Source of the DNA: Clostridiales bacterium
GTDB taxonomy: Bacteria; Bacillota; Clostridia; Saccharofermentanales; Saccharofermentanaceae
Assembly (NCBI GenBank): GCA_017510605.1
Contig: JAFWMQ010000006.1
Coordinates: 150,004-214,003 of the forward strand
DNA: 64,000 bases
Reading direction: 5' to 3'
Below the pieces are notes generated by a model, which saw only the letters and a program-made list of their open reading frames with translations, was not told the origin of the DNA and did no database searches. This document shows, one piece after another, positions 25,799-34,058 of this stretch (within the stretch, counting starts at the first letter, position 1; every line of letters begins with the position of its first letter). Position numbers and translations under genes: made by a program.

Positions 25799-26953
25799 TT
25801 GCAGGCTGATTTCCACTACTATGCAACATACTGCGCTGCATTTCTTGCAGGCTACTCTCACGAAGAAGCGCTCGAAATATGTTACAGCGCGCAAATGGTT
25901 GATTGCTGCACAACGACTTTCTTAAAGTCGATATCCGCCACTGTCCACGCTGCTTCAAGCCAGTCGCAGGCCGAGCTCGTTGATATGAAATCAGACATAA
26001 CGTCACTTCAGGACATCACAAGGATATGGGCTTCATTCCATTTCCTGCCGAAGGATCTTTATGCCAAAACTCCGCTCGCAACCAAAAACTACAGGAATAA
26101 ATACAGGCTTATCTGCGGCCCTGACGGAGTTCTCGTAAAAGATACCGTTGAGCTTGCCAAAGACAAAAGCCTGCAGGCCGCAGGCATCGCTATGCACGTT
26201 CTTGCAGATACATGGGCGCACTATAATTTTGCAGGAACTCCGTCTCTCGTAATCAATAATACCGACAACAACTTTTTTGAGATATTTGAAGACGGTTCTT
26301 CGCGCAAGATCTCATTTAAGCATAGTCCGGGAGCCGAAGACGATCTCGAAAATTCCGCTTTTAACAGCACCATTTTCAATATGATCGAGAACTCGGTATT
26401 AAACCTTGGGCACGGCCATGCAGGACATCTTCCCGACTACAGTTTTATCAGATACAAGTACATGCCTGCATGGGATAACTACAGAGAATGCCTTAAGGAT
26501 AATCCCTCCGATTACCGCAAAGCTTTCTGTCAGATGATCTATGCGATGAAATTTTTAAGAGGCCTTAATGATATTTTCGAGACCGGGAAATATGATGAGG
26601 AAGCGGTCAGTCCCTATGAAGAAAGAATCATGAATATCCTCACCGTTAGACGTCCTGACGCTTCATCGGACTGGAAAGCCTTCGGAGAGGAATTATCGGG
26701 AAAAGAAATCCCTGATTTTGATGTATCAGCTTATGTGGAAGAATACAAGAATGCCCCGGAAGAGTCCCGGGACAATACCGTTCTCGGAAGATTCATAGTG
26801 GCATCGCTCTCACAAAAGAGCATGGTCACCAGCAAGATCTACAGATCCAAAAACATGCTTGCAGGATTCTCGGTAAAATACAGCAGGTTCGGAATCAGCG
26901 GCATAAGGGAATACCGTAAGCTCGTTAAAGAAAGCAAGAGGCAGGAAGCATGA
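25799..26953 (+). CDS. DUF6765-like cytoplasmic protein with HVLADTWAH motif
   Basis: I choose a TTG start at 25799 (read as Met-QADFHYYATYCAAFLAG) because GGAGGT lies eight bases upstream and it directly follows the previous stop. The alternative ATG at 25754 lies inside the upstream gene without a ribosome site. The 384-residue protein matches the layout I know for DUF6765: an N-terminal DFHYYATY, EICYSAQMVDCC near residue 35, and AMHVLADTWAHYNFAG near residue 140. That His/Asp pattern resembles the zinc sites of phospholipase C-type alpha-helical enzymes. Enzyme activity is a guess. The next gene overlaps by ATGA. Confidence 0.78.
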   Translation: MQADFHYYATYCAAFLAGYSHEEALEICYSAQMVDCCTTTFLKSISATVHAASSQSQAELVDMKSDITSLQDITRIWASFHFLPKDLYAKTPLATKNYRNKYRLICGPDGVLVKDTVELAKDKSLQAAGIAMHVLADTWAHYNFAGTPSLVINNTDNNFFEIFEDGSSRKISFKHSPGAEDDLENSAFNSTIFNMIENSVLNLGHGHAGHLPDYSFIRYKYMPAWDNYRECLKDNPSDYRKAFCQMIYAMKFLRGLNDIFETGKYDEEAVSPYEERIMNILTVRRPDASSDWKAFGEELSGKEIPDFDVSAYVEEYKNAPEESRDNTVLGRFIVASLSQKSMVTSKIYRSKNMLAGFSVKYSRFGISGIREYRKLVKESKRQEA

Positions 26954-27483
26954 GCAAGACCAGACGCGTATTTAAAGTGATCGGCGCGATATTTGCGATC
27001 CTGGGTGCTTTGGCACTGATGATAGTGCCTGAGTACGGATTCGAACTGATCGCGGCTTTAGTCGGTTTATGGCTCATCTTCAAAGGAATTGGATACATCA
27101 TCTACTATCTGACACATGCAAATCATATGATCGGCGGAAAACGGATCCTGCTCATCGGACTGCTTTTATTCGATGCAGGCGTATTCGCATCTGCACTCGT
27201 TGACCAGGCTCAGGCGGTATTGGTCATATATGTTGTTGCCTGCCACCTCATCGCAGCAGTACTGAATATTGTCCGCACAGTAGGCAACAAACGCGACGGC
27301 AATCCCGGCTGGAAGATCGATCTGGCACAGTTCATCGGAAACATCACGCTTGTCGCACTGTGCCTGATATTCATCAAGCACGTCGAGATACCTGTCTACA
27401 TTTACTGCGCAGGTGTCATTTATACTTCGGTACTCAACATAATATCGTCATTCAAGCGTACGGCGATCGTATATATTCAGTAA
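26950..27483 (+). CDS. HdeD/DUF308-like membrane protein
   Basis: The 177-residue protein has about six short membrane segments in repeated pairs (VIGAIFAILGALALMIVP, ALVGLWLIFKGIGYIIYYL, ILLIGLLLFDAGVFASALV and so on), the arrangement of the HdeD/DUF308 family, some members of which are linked to acid resistance. Its start overlaps the previous stop by four bases, and it ends ten bases before the convergent lipoprotein gene. Confidence 0.8.
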   Translation: MSKTRRVFKVIGAIFAILGALALMIVPEYGFELIAALVGLWLIFKGIGYIIYYLTHANHMIGGKRILLIGLLLFDAGVFASALVDQAQAVLVIYVVACHLIAAVLNIVRTVGNKRDGNPGWKIDLAQFIGNITLVALCLIFIKHVEIPVYIYCAGVIYTSVLNIISSFKRTAIVYIQ

Positions 27484-27492
27484 CTTATCAGA

Positions 27493-28401
27493 TTATCTGA
27501 CCCATCCTGCTACATTATGGAGATCTTTGCCCTGGGCATCGTACATTCTGTAATACCATTCGCCGCCCGCATATGAGGCAATTCCGGAAACAAAAAATAT
27601 CGATCCGTCATTCATAAGCCCGATCATCATGTCATCATTAAGTCTTTCTTCGGAGAAAGTGTCTTCTACGGCTTTAGCATAGAATTCATCATCAGGGGAT
27701 ACCAGCTCATAATTCTCAACAACAAACATTCCTGAATTATTGAGGTAAGCCTGTGCGGCATCCATCGCCGTCTGTCTTATATTGCTGATACCGGCAGCCG
27801 ATGCGATCTTATAATTCGGAACTTTCTTTCCCGTGGTTACATCAAAGTTCCAGACATGGAAAATGTCGTCATCCCATTCGCCGTTCTCAACGAAAACTAC
27901 CGTTAAGATTCCGTTTTGTGTCAGGAAGGCAGCATAATCAGTGCTGTAGTAATGCGTATTGCCGTATTCTGCTATATCAGCAGCATAACCTTCAAAGCAT
28001 TGTTCTATTTCTTTTTGCATATCATCTACATCAGATGAATTTAAAAGGACCTTCGGAACATGATATTCGCTGTAGATCTCAAGATGCTTGTAATCTGAAC
28101 GCACATCAATAACATAATCGGTTGCTCTGCCAAAACCTGCAACAGTTGTCGTGGTGGCTTCTGTGGTAGCTTCCGTAGTAGTCTCTGAGGTTTCAGTGGT
28201 TACCGTGGGTTCCGTTGTCTCATCGGTCTCTATCGTCGGCACATCGGTGACTTCCGGATCGCCAAATTCAGGCTTATAAGCCAGGGTTTCTTTTGAATTA
28301 CGGTCACGGTGTTTTGAGTCCTTACTATTATTTGCAGTGTCACAGGCTGCCAGTGAAAGAACCATTGCTGCCGCAAGAATTACAGATATCAGCTTTTTCA
28401 T
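27493..28401 (-). CDS. Lipoprotein with Thr/Glu linker, DUF3298-like C-terminus
   Basis: The 302-residue protein has a lipobox (LAAC) and a long linker rich in Thr and Glu (residues 55-90). The globular domain (about 95-302) has EYHVPKVLLNSSDVDDMQKEI, WNFDVTTGKKVP and FFVSGIASYAGGEWYYRMY, which is the general pattern of RsiV/DUF3298-type domains: strand, helix, and a repeated mixed sheet. This is a structural guess only. GGAAG lies before the ATG. Confidence 0.78.
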   Translation of the reverse strand: MKKLISVILAAAMVLSLAACDTANNSKDSKHRDRNSKETLAYKPEFGDPEVTDVPTIETDETTEPTVTTETSETTTEATTEATTTTVAGFGRATDYVIDVRSDYKHLEIYSEYHVPKVLLNSSDVDDMQKEIEQCFEGYAADIAEYGNTHYYSTDYAAFLTQNGILTVVFVENGEWDDDIFHVWNFDVTTGKKVPNYKIASAAGISNIRQTAMDAAQAYLNNSGMFVVENYELVSPDDEFYAKAVEDTFSEERLNDDMMIGLMNDGSIFFVSGIASYAGGEWYYRMYDAQGKDLHNVAGWVR

Positions 28402-28505
28402 AATCTCACACTTCCTTTTCCGGTTAAAAATGCTGCTGACTGATCAAATATGTTTACATTATAACTATTAAAAAATTACGAAAGTTATCTCGAAAATGTA
28501 AACAA

Positions 28506-29618
28506 TTACCCTTCAGCCGGAATCAGGATCGCTTCGTATGAATAAACTTCCATGCGGGTAAATCTTCCGTCGATCTCCGTAACTTCGCAGATCAGCAGTC
28601 CGTGTTCATCGTATTCATAAGTATCCTTGGATTTAAAGCTGCTTTCTTTCCCGTCATTATCTACAGACCAGAATTCTTTTTCGAGCGAGACACGGTTGCC
28701 ATTCTCATCGTAAACATATGAACTGGTATTCTTTGCGCTGGGTTTCCCATCCTTCCAGGCTTCGTAACTTGTCTGATCACCATGCTCATTATATGTATAA
28801 CGCCACATAAGATTTCCGTCGGCATCTGTGCAGGACAATACTCTGTCTTCGGCATCTGTGCGGGTACAGTAGCCCCATTTGTCCGTTGCCGTTTTGCCCG
28901 TAAGAACACCTTTCTCATACTCATAGTTTGTTATGGTCTCATTGTACTCTTCAGCGATCAGGATCCGGTTCTCATCGTAGAAATATTTAACGATCTGTAT
29001 ATCTCCCGACGAACTGGAATCATTGACCAGAACGACGTACTCATAATAAGGTGCCGCTTCATCGTTGTAGTCATACGTCCTATCTCCGTCACTGACCAGA
29101 TGTCCGTTCTCATATTCATATTTGTAAACTGTCTTCCTGGATTCTTCGCCTTCATCGGAAAAACTGACCCTTGTATAGGAAACAAGCTGGGCATTATCGT
29201 TGTATTCATAAGTTACTTCGTAATCCTGTATGTGATAACCGAAGACCTTTCCGTTCGTTTTATATTCTTTCCTGGCGAGCGTTCCGTCATCGTTGTAGAC
29301 AAGGGAAGCACGTGTCGAATATTTTTCTTCAACGGATATCTCAGCAGTCTGACGGCCTTTCCCGTCGTACTCATATCTGAGATCAGAGCCGGTTCCTGAG
29401 TTATCCTTATAGACTTTCCTGGTCATGACATAACTTACTTCCATGCCGTCAGAAACCGGACCGTCCCAATCCGTTACTGTAATCGTTTTTCTCAGTTCCT
29501 CAGATACCTGATCATAAGTGTATTTCTTATTTACCGGAAGAAGAAAACATCCTGACAGTGATGCCAGACAGCCAGCTGCACAAAGGATGCTTACGGTCTT
29601 TCTAATCTTAAAACGCAT
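28506..29618 (-). CDS. Lipoprotein with RHS/YD-like repeats
   Basis: The 370-residue protein has a lipobox (LSGC) and about ten copies of a beta-hairpin motif of the form Y-x-Y-D/N-x-x-G-x-L/R (LRYEYDGKGRQTAE, SLVYNDDGTLARKEY, TYEYNDNAQLVSY, WRYTYNEHGDQTSY, SYVYDENGNRVSLE, TYEYDEHGLLICE), as in RHS/YD and WG-type repeats. It lacks the RHS core and a toxin tip, so it is probably a surface-bound scaffold rather than a polymorphic toxin. GGAGG lies before the ATG. Confidence 0.83.
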   Translation of the reverse strand: MRFKIRKTVSILCAAGCLASLSGCFLLPVNKKYTYDQVSEELRKTITVTDWDGPVSDGMEVSYVMTRKVYKDNSGTGSDLRYEYDGKGRQTAEISVEEKYSTRASLVYNDDGTLARKEYKTNGKVFGYHIQDYEVTYEYNDNAQLVSYTRVSFSDEGEESRKTVYKYEYENGHLVSDGDRTYDYNDEAAPYYEYVVLVNDSSSSGDIQIVKYFYDENRILIAEEYNETITNYEYEKGVLTGKTATDKWGYCTRTDAEDRVLSCTDADGNLMWRYTYNEHGDQTSYEAWKDGKPSAKNTSSYVYDENGNRVSLEKEFWSVDNDGKESSFKSKDTYEYDEHGLLICEVTEIDGRFTRMEVYSYEAILIPAEG

Positions 29619-29702
29619 TTTTCCGCCTCCCCATATAAACGGCGCACAAGTTCTAATGCTTTATGGTATTGTTCCAAACAACAGGTTCATTATACCAAAG
29701 GA

Positions 29703-30629
29703 TCAACCCCATTTTTTCATCGCTTCGACAGACAGCTCCACCACCTGCTCACTCGCTGCGCCTTCCATGGTGTGCGTCGCGCCTTCGATCCTGATCAGTT
29801 CGCATCTCGGGAAAGCCTTCATCGCATCATCAAAAGCATGCGGATCTTCCCCGAAGCTTCCCGCCGTTCCCGTGATAATAACCGCAGGGATATTGCACTC
29901 CTTAAGAAGCGGATAAATATCAGTCGTGATGGTCGGATCATTTTCGAAAGACATAAGATCGGTAGCATAAAAACTCGGATCCACGAGTATGAGACCCTTG
30001 ACCTTGTCCTGCCTCATTGCTCCTGCATACGACGTAACAAGTCCGCCCATACTATGCCCGTACAAATACAGGTTTGATGTGTCTACATATGGCAGGTATG
30101 ACATGGAATCCATGACTGCGAAAAGGTCTTTTACCTGTTCATAGATAAAGTCTCCGAGAAATTCAGGATCGTCATAAGACTCGGGGGGTTCTCCGTTCTG
30201 ATACTGAAACTCCACGACGGCATATCCCTTCTCACTATAGCTGAGCGCCTTGTTCGAGTATCTTCCGAGCGGAGCATATAAACCGTTGGAGATAATGATC
30301 GTTTTGAAAGGACCCTTGCCTTTCGGAAGGGTTATCTTTCCGTAGATCGGCTTGCCGTCACGGTAGAAGACCATCGACTTTGTTAAGCTCTCTGTCTTTT
30401 CGATATCCGGCATGGAATAAATATATGTTATCGGCGGAAACTCGGATCCCGGTGTCTCGATCTCAGTCGTTTCAACGGAAACTTCAGTCCAGACAGTAGT
30501 CTCTGAGGTTGTCTCTTCGGAAGTCTCGGGCTGTGCACTGCAAGAAGCCAGCATAACCGCCGCAAGGATCAGCACAGCCGCCCGCTTTACACTATTAATC
30601 TCTTTTTTCAGTTCATGATTAGGATCCAT
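29703..30629 (-). CDS. Alpha/beta-hydrolase lipoprotein
   Basis: The 308-residue protein has a hydrophobic signal with lipobox (MLASC) preceded by an unusually long polar start, MDPNHELKKEINSVK; no other start codon fits. The hydrolase domain has the nucleophile elbow LYGHSMGGL (Ser in GHSMGG, about residue 195), PSFYATDLM after it, and the C-terminal GATHTMEG with the catalytic His. It could be an esterase or peptidase of the dienelactone-hydrolase/serine-aminopeptidase type acting outside the membrane. I see no strong ribosome site. Confidence 0.87.
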   Translation of the reverse strand: MDPNHELKKEINSVKRAAVLILAAVMLASCSAQPETSEETTSETTVWTEVSVETTEIETPGSEFPPITYIYSMPDIEKTESLTKSMVFYRDGKPIYGKITLPKGKGPFKTIIISNGLYAPLGRYSNKALSYSEKGYAVVEFQYQNGEPPESYDDPEFLGDFIYEQVKDLFAVMDSMSYLPYVDTSNLYLYGHSMGGLVTSYAGAMRQDKVKGLILVDPSFYATDLMSFENDPTITTDIYPLLKECNIPAVIITGTAGSFGEDPHAFDDAMKAFPRCELIRIEGATHTMEGAASEQVVELSVEAMKKWG

Positions 30630-30658
30630 GACTGAATTATAGCATTACAGTCCTTCCG

Positions 30659-30713
30659 TGAACTTACCCCGGCTTACTCAGGTTTATCCCCGCTTACCCC
30701 GGCTTACCCCAGA
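30659..30713. repeat. Short direct repeats of a TTACCCCGG motif
   Basis: Five near-copies of CTTACCCCGG (CTTACCCCGG, CTTACTCAGG, TTTATCCCCG, CTTACCCCGG, CTTACCCCAG) occur in 55 bases, the last overlapping the stop codon of the ZIP transporter gene. This is a short slippage-type repeat with no clear function. Confidence 0.55.
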
Positions 30714-31486
30714 GCCACATCGAGCGCCATCATAAGGCTGAAGCCGATCGCGAAAGATATTACTCCGATATTGGAATGCTTTCCCTGGCTCATCTCGGGA
30801 ATCAGCTCTTCCACGACCACATAAAGCATCGCGCCCGCTGCAAAGGACAAAAGATACGGCATTGCGGGAACCACAAGACCTGCAATAAGAACTGTCAGCC
30901 CTCCGAACACCGGTTCAACCGCACCTGAGAGAACACCGAGCACAAACGACTTCGGTTTGTTCTTTCCTTCCGAGAACAGAGGCATCGATATGATCGCGCC
31001 CTCAGGGAAATTCTGTATCGCAATTCCAAGCGCGAGGGCCATCGCGGCACCCGCGGTAATATTTCCGGAACCGTTCATCAGTCCGGCATAGACAACACCT
31101 ACGGCCATTCCCTCAGGAATGTTGTGCAGCGTCACTGCAAGTACGAGCATGGCGGTACGCGTCAGTTTGCTCTTGGGACCTTCCACCTGGTCAATGCTCA
31201 CATGAAGATGAGGAATAATGTGATCTAAAAGCAGCAGGAAAAGTATTCCGAACCAGAAACCTGCAAACGCGGGAAGGAACGCGAATCTTCCCTTGTCAGA
31301 AGACTGCTCAATTGCAGGAACGATCAGGCTCCAGATCGACGCCGCGACCATTACGCCCGCCGCAAATCCGGTCAGCGCACGCTTGATCCCGTCCTTCAGA
31401 TCATTCTTCAGGAAGAATACGCAAGCGGAACCTGCGGCAGTTCCGATGAATGGGATCATGAGACCTAAAATGACCGTCTTTACCAT
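30704..31486 (-). CDS. ZIP family metal transporter
   Basis: The 260-residue protein has about eight membrane segments. The metal-site helices are HNIPEGMAVG (helix 4) and QNFPEGAIIS (helix 5), the hallmark H-N-x-P-E-G and x-N-x-P-E-G motifs, and HIIPHLH lies in the central loop. ZIP proteins move zinc, iron or manganese into the cytoplasm. The layout matches the ZupT/GufA branch. AGGAG lies before the ATG. A promoter with an overlapping palindrome sits upstream at 31523-31565. Confidence 0.93.
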   Translation of the reverse strand: MVKTVILGLMIPFIGTAAGSACVFFLKNDLKDGIKRALTGFAAGVMVAASIWSLIVPAIEQSSDKGRFAFLPAFAGFWFGILFLLLLDHIIPHLHVSIDQVEGPKSKLTRTAMLVLAVTLHNIPEGMAVGVVYAGLMNGSGNITAGAAMALALGIAIQNFPEGAIISMPLFSEGKNKPKSFVLGVLSGAVEPVFGGLTVLIAGLVVPAMPYLLSFAAGAMLYVVVEELIPEMSQGKHSNIGVISFAIGFSLMMALDVALG

Positions 31487-31522
31487 TGTATTCTCCTTTG
31501 TTTTCCGCTGTTTAATCTTTTG

Positions 31523-31565
31523 GTTAGTTTAGACTAACTCTATCATTTCGGAAGGGTGATGTCAA
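31523..31565 (-). promoter_or_regulatory. ZIP promoter with overlapping DtxR-type operator
   Basis: On the minus strand a consensus TTGACA (31565-31560) and TAGAGT (31542-31537) are 17 bases apart. The near-perfect palindrome GTTAGTTTAGACTAAC (31523-31538) overlaps the -10 and the expected start point. Its TTAG/CTAA half-sites resemble DtxR/MntR-family operators, so metal-dependent repression of the transporter is a fair inference. Confidence 0.6.
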
Positions 31566-31725
31566 ATTGAGATGCAAAAATCAGACCCGATTTGACGACA
31601 TTTTGGGTCTGTTTTCAGCACTGGAGATTATTCACAAACCTTGTTTCACAAATCTCATACGTTCAGCTGCCAAATAAAAAATCGGAACAGCTATTTTTCC
31701 GAACACTCAATCCACTCGCAACTAC

Positions 31726-31771
31726 AAGGGCTGTCCCGCCGTGCATTACGCACATTTGGAGACAGCCCCTT
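31726..31771. other. Long hairpin downstream of htrA
   Basis: AAGGGCTGTC (31726-31735) pairs with GACAGCCCCTT (31761-31771) with one bulge, and the loop holds a smaller GTGC/GCAC hairpin. There is no T-run on either strand, so it is a structured element of uncertain role in a gap (31566-31809) without genes. Confidence 0.5.
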
Positions 31772-31809
31772 AGCGCTATATTTTCAGAATAAACGTTATT
31801 TAATACCTG

Positions 31810-33159
31810 TCAGTTTCCCGGCTTTGAATTGTTACCGCCAGGGAACTCACCGGGGTTCGGGAAATCACCTTTGCTCCCGTTCTTCTCATCCGGCAGAGCG
31901 TCCTTCTGACGGACCCCGAGCTTGACCTTTATCTCAATAATCCCGCCATCACGGTATATGGTAAGGGTATAATTGTCATTTTCTTTTCCCAGCGAAAGAA
32001 TCGAGCCGAGCTCCGAATAATCGCTGATCTCCGTTCCGTTTACGGCTGTGATCACGTCGCCGGTCATTATACCTGCCTTCTCGGCCGGGCTGTCTTCATC
32101 GACTTTGCAAACCACTACGCCCTTAATATCAGAATCAGAGTCAACAGGAAAACTGTTACCGGAACCCCACATATTTGCGTTCCGGTTATAACTCTGCACG
32201 TTGCTGACACTGATACCTATATAAGTCTTCTCGATATAACCTTTTTCAATAATTGATGTGATAATGTTGCTCACGTTGTTGATCGGGATTGCAAAGCCGA
32301 TGTTCTCGATAGCGGCAGTCATGGAAGTACCGGAAGAAGAATATTTCGCATTGGTTATGCCGATAACTTCGCCATAAGAATTGAAGAGCGCGCCGCCGGA
32401 GTTGCCGGAGTTGATCGCACAGTCGGTCTGAATAAGGTTCATCGGAACGTTGCTGATAGAGATCCTGCGGTTAAGAGCGCTGACAGAACCCGATGTAAGC
32501 GAGAACGCAAGCTGTCCGAGCGGGTTGCCGATAGCCACCACGCTGTCGCCGACATTCAGCCGGTCGGAGTCACCGAGAATGACAGGTGTCAGGTTCTCAG
32601 CATCGACCTTAAGGACCGCAATGTCGCTGCTCTCGTCATATCCTATAAGTTCCGCATCGTAGGATTCATTATCGTATGTAGTGATCTGTATCGCATTCGC
32701 GCCTTCGACGACGTGATAATTCGTCACGATGTAGCCGTCATCAGTGAGGATAAATCCGGACCCCGCAGCGGAAGCCTGCATCTGGTAGCCGTAATAATTC
32801 GCCGTGATCGAAGTGGTAATGCCGACCGTGGAATTAACGTTATTGGCATAGATCTCAGATGCGGTCAGTTCATTGCTTGTGTCGACCGAGGTGAGTTTGA
32901 CCGAGACATCGTCGCGGCTTCCTACACGGATCGTGGAATCTGTTTTTGTGCTTTCAGTTTTTGTCTCATCTTTCCCGTTTAATCTGTCTAGTGCGAAAAC
33001 ACCGCCCGCGCCTGCCGCTCCTCCGACAAGAGAGCAGCAAAGCGCGAGGGCTGCGATCTTTGCTGCCGTTCCTCTTGTCTTTTTGGGGGTGATCTTTAAT
33101 GAGGAAATGTCTTGTTGTTCTGTAAATATGTTGTCCGTTTTCTCAGTGTTGTTTTCCAT
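31810..33159 (-). CDS. htrA: HtrA/DegP-like membrane-anchored serine protease
   Basis: I choose the start at 33159 (MENNTEKTDNIF) because AAGGAAGG lies just upstream; the frame extends further but without a ribosome site. The 449-residue protein has one membrane anchor (about 33-58), a trypsin-like domain with His149 (TNYHVVEG), Asp179 (SSDIAVL) and Ser254 (SGNSGGALF), and a C-terminal PDZ domain (VVVCKVDEDSPAEKAGIMTGD). It degrades or refolds damaged exported proteins. It is divergent from a two-component system whose putative boxes lie in its promoter, as in CssRS control of htrA in Bacillus. Confidence 0.95.
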   Translation of the reverse strand: MENNTEKTDNIFTEQQDISSLKITPKKTRGTAAKIAALALCCSLVGGAAGAGGVFALDRLNGKDETKTESTKTDSTIRVGSRDDVSVKLTSVDTSNELTASEIYANNVNSTVGITTSITANYYGYQMQASAAGSGFILTDDGYIVTNYHVVEGANAIQITTYDNESYDAELIGYDESSDIAVLKVDAENLTPVILGDSDRLNVGDSVVAIGNPLGQLAFSLTSGSVSALNRRISISNVPMNLIQTDCAINSGNSGGALFNSYGEVIGITNAKYSSSGTSMTAAIENIGFAIPINNVSNIITSIIEKGYIEKTYIGISVSNVQSYNRNANMWGSGNSFPVDSDSDIKGVVVCKVDEDSPAEKAGIMTGDVITAVNGTEISDYSELGSILSLGKENDNYTLTIYRDGGIIEIKVKLGVRQKDALPDEKNGSKGDFPNPGEFPGGNNSKPGN

Positions 33160-33196
33160 TTGAACCGCCTTCCTTTTTCCCATTGGATATGAGCCA

Positions 33197-33228
33197 ATTA
33201 TTTGACCGGTACTTGAACTTAACCTGAA
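33197..33228 (-). promoter_or_regulatory. htrA promoter with tandem TTCA boxes
   Basis: On the minus strand TTCA at 33228-33225 and 33217-33214 (11-base step) are followed after 11 bases by AATAAT at 33202-33197 as a -10. The leader to the ATG would be about 31 bases. The same spacing recurs at 33330 and 35641. Confidence 0.6.
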
Positions 33229-33329
33229 ACAAACTGTGGCAAATCTCAAAGAACGGAAAAGCCTTGCGGTATTGCTTTTCGGACAGGCAAGAATAATAGG
33301 ATTTGCTATATAATTAAACAGAAAAGCAT

Positions 33330-33361
33330 TTCAACTAGGTTTCAGGAGCGCCAATTAAGAT
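33330..33361 (+). promoter_or_regulatory. Response-regulator promoter with tandem TTCA boxes
   Basis: TTCA at 33330 and 33341 and TAAGAT (-10) at 33356-33361 follow the TTCA-N7-TTCA-N11 pattern of the htrA promoter. Autoregulation by the OmpR-type regulator encoded next is inferred. A separate TATAAT at 33309-33314 lacks a good -35. Confidence 0.55.
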
Positions 33362-33383
33362 TTCTTCAAAAAGGAGAAGATCA

Positions 33384-34058
33384 ATGAAGATACTGATTGC
33401 GGAAGACGAGATCTCAACAGCTAAAGCACTCAAAGTGATCTTGGAAAAATCCAAGTTCTCTGTTGATATCGTTCACAACGGAACCGATGCATGGAGCTAC
33501 ATACAATCAGGACCTTACGAAGTAATAGTTCTGGACATCATGATGCCCGGAATGAGCGGTCTGGAGGTTCTTTCCAAGATGCGTGCCGAAGGTATCAAAA
33601 CGCCCGTTCTTATGCTCACCGCAAAAGCTGAGATCGAAGACCGTGTTGCCGGCCTCGATGCAGGCGCGGACGATTATCTGCCGAAGCCCTTTGCAACTCC
33701 GGAGCTCATTGCCAGAGTTAAAGCACTCGGCCGCCGGAGCGAAGTCTATTCCGATTCCGTTAAATCGATCGGAAATCTGGTCCTGGACACCAACAAATTC
33801 GAGATGAGTGTCGGCGGTAAATCCGTCAGCCTCACCAACAAAGAATTCCAGCTGATGGAGCTCTTTATCCTGCATCCGGGCTTCGTGTTCTCGACTGAGC
33901 ACCTTATGGAAAAGATCTGGGGTCTGGACTCGGAATCCTACATCGACGTCGTGTGGACCCACATCGGTTTTGTCAGAAAGAAGCTGAAATCACTTAATGC
34001 CAATGTCGAGATAAAAACAATCAGAGGCGCCGGCTATTCGCTGGAGGCCATCGAATGA
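33384..34058 (+). CDS. OmpR-family response regulator
   Basis: The 224-residue protein has a receiver domain with the acidic pair EDE near residue 7, phospho-acceptor Asp51 (VIVLDIMMPG), the TAKAE switch Thr and KPFATPEL Lys, and a C-terminal winged helix (about 130-224; TNKEFQLMELFILHP, RGAGYSLE). AAAAAGGAG lies before the ATG. The kinase gene overlaps by four bases. The divergent htrA gene and shared promoter boxes point to an envelope-stress role. Confidence 0.95.
   Translation: MKILIAEDEISTAKALKVILEKSKFSVDIVHNGTDAWSYIQSGPYEVIVLDIMMPGMSGLEVLSKMRAEGIKTPVLMLTAKAEIEDRVAGLDAGADDYLPKPFATPELIARVKALGRRSEVYSDSVKSIGNLVLDTNKFEMSVGGKSVSLTNKEFQLMELFILHPGFVFSTEHLMEKIWGLDSESYIDVVWTHIGFVRKKLKSLNANVEIKTIRGAGYSLEAIE

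Noticed and set aside
28506..29618. A polymorphic RHS toxin
   Set aside because: Only short YD-like repeats are present; the RHS core, the conserved protease site and a variable toxin end are missing.
31641..31925. A 94-codon plus-strand protein
   Set aside because: It overlaps the end of htrA in antisense and has no ribosome site.
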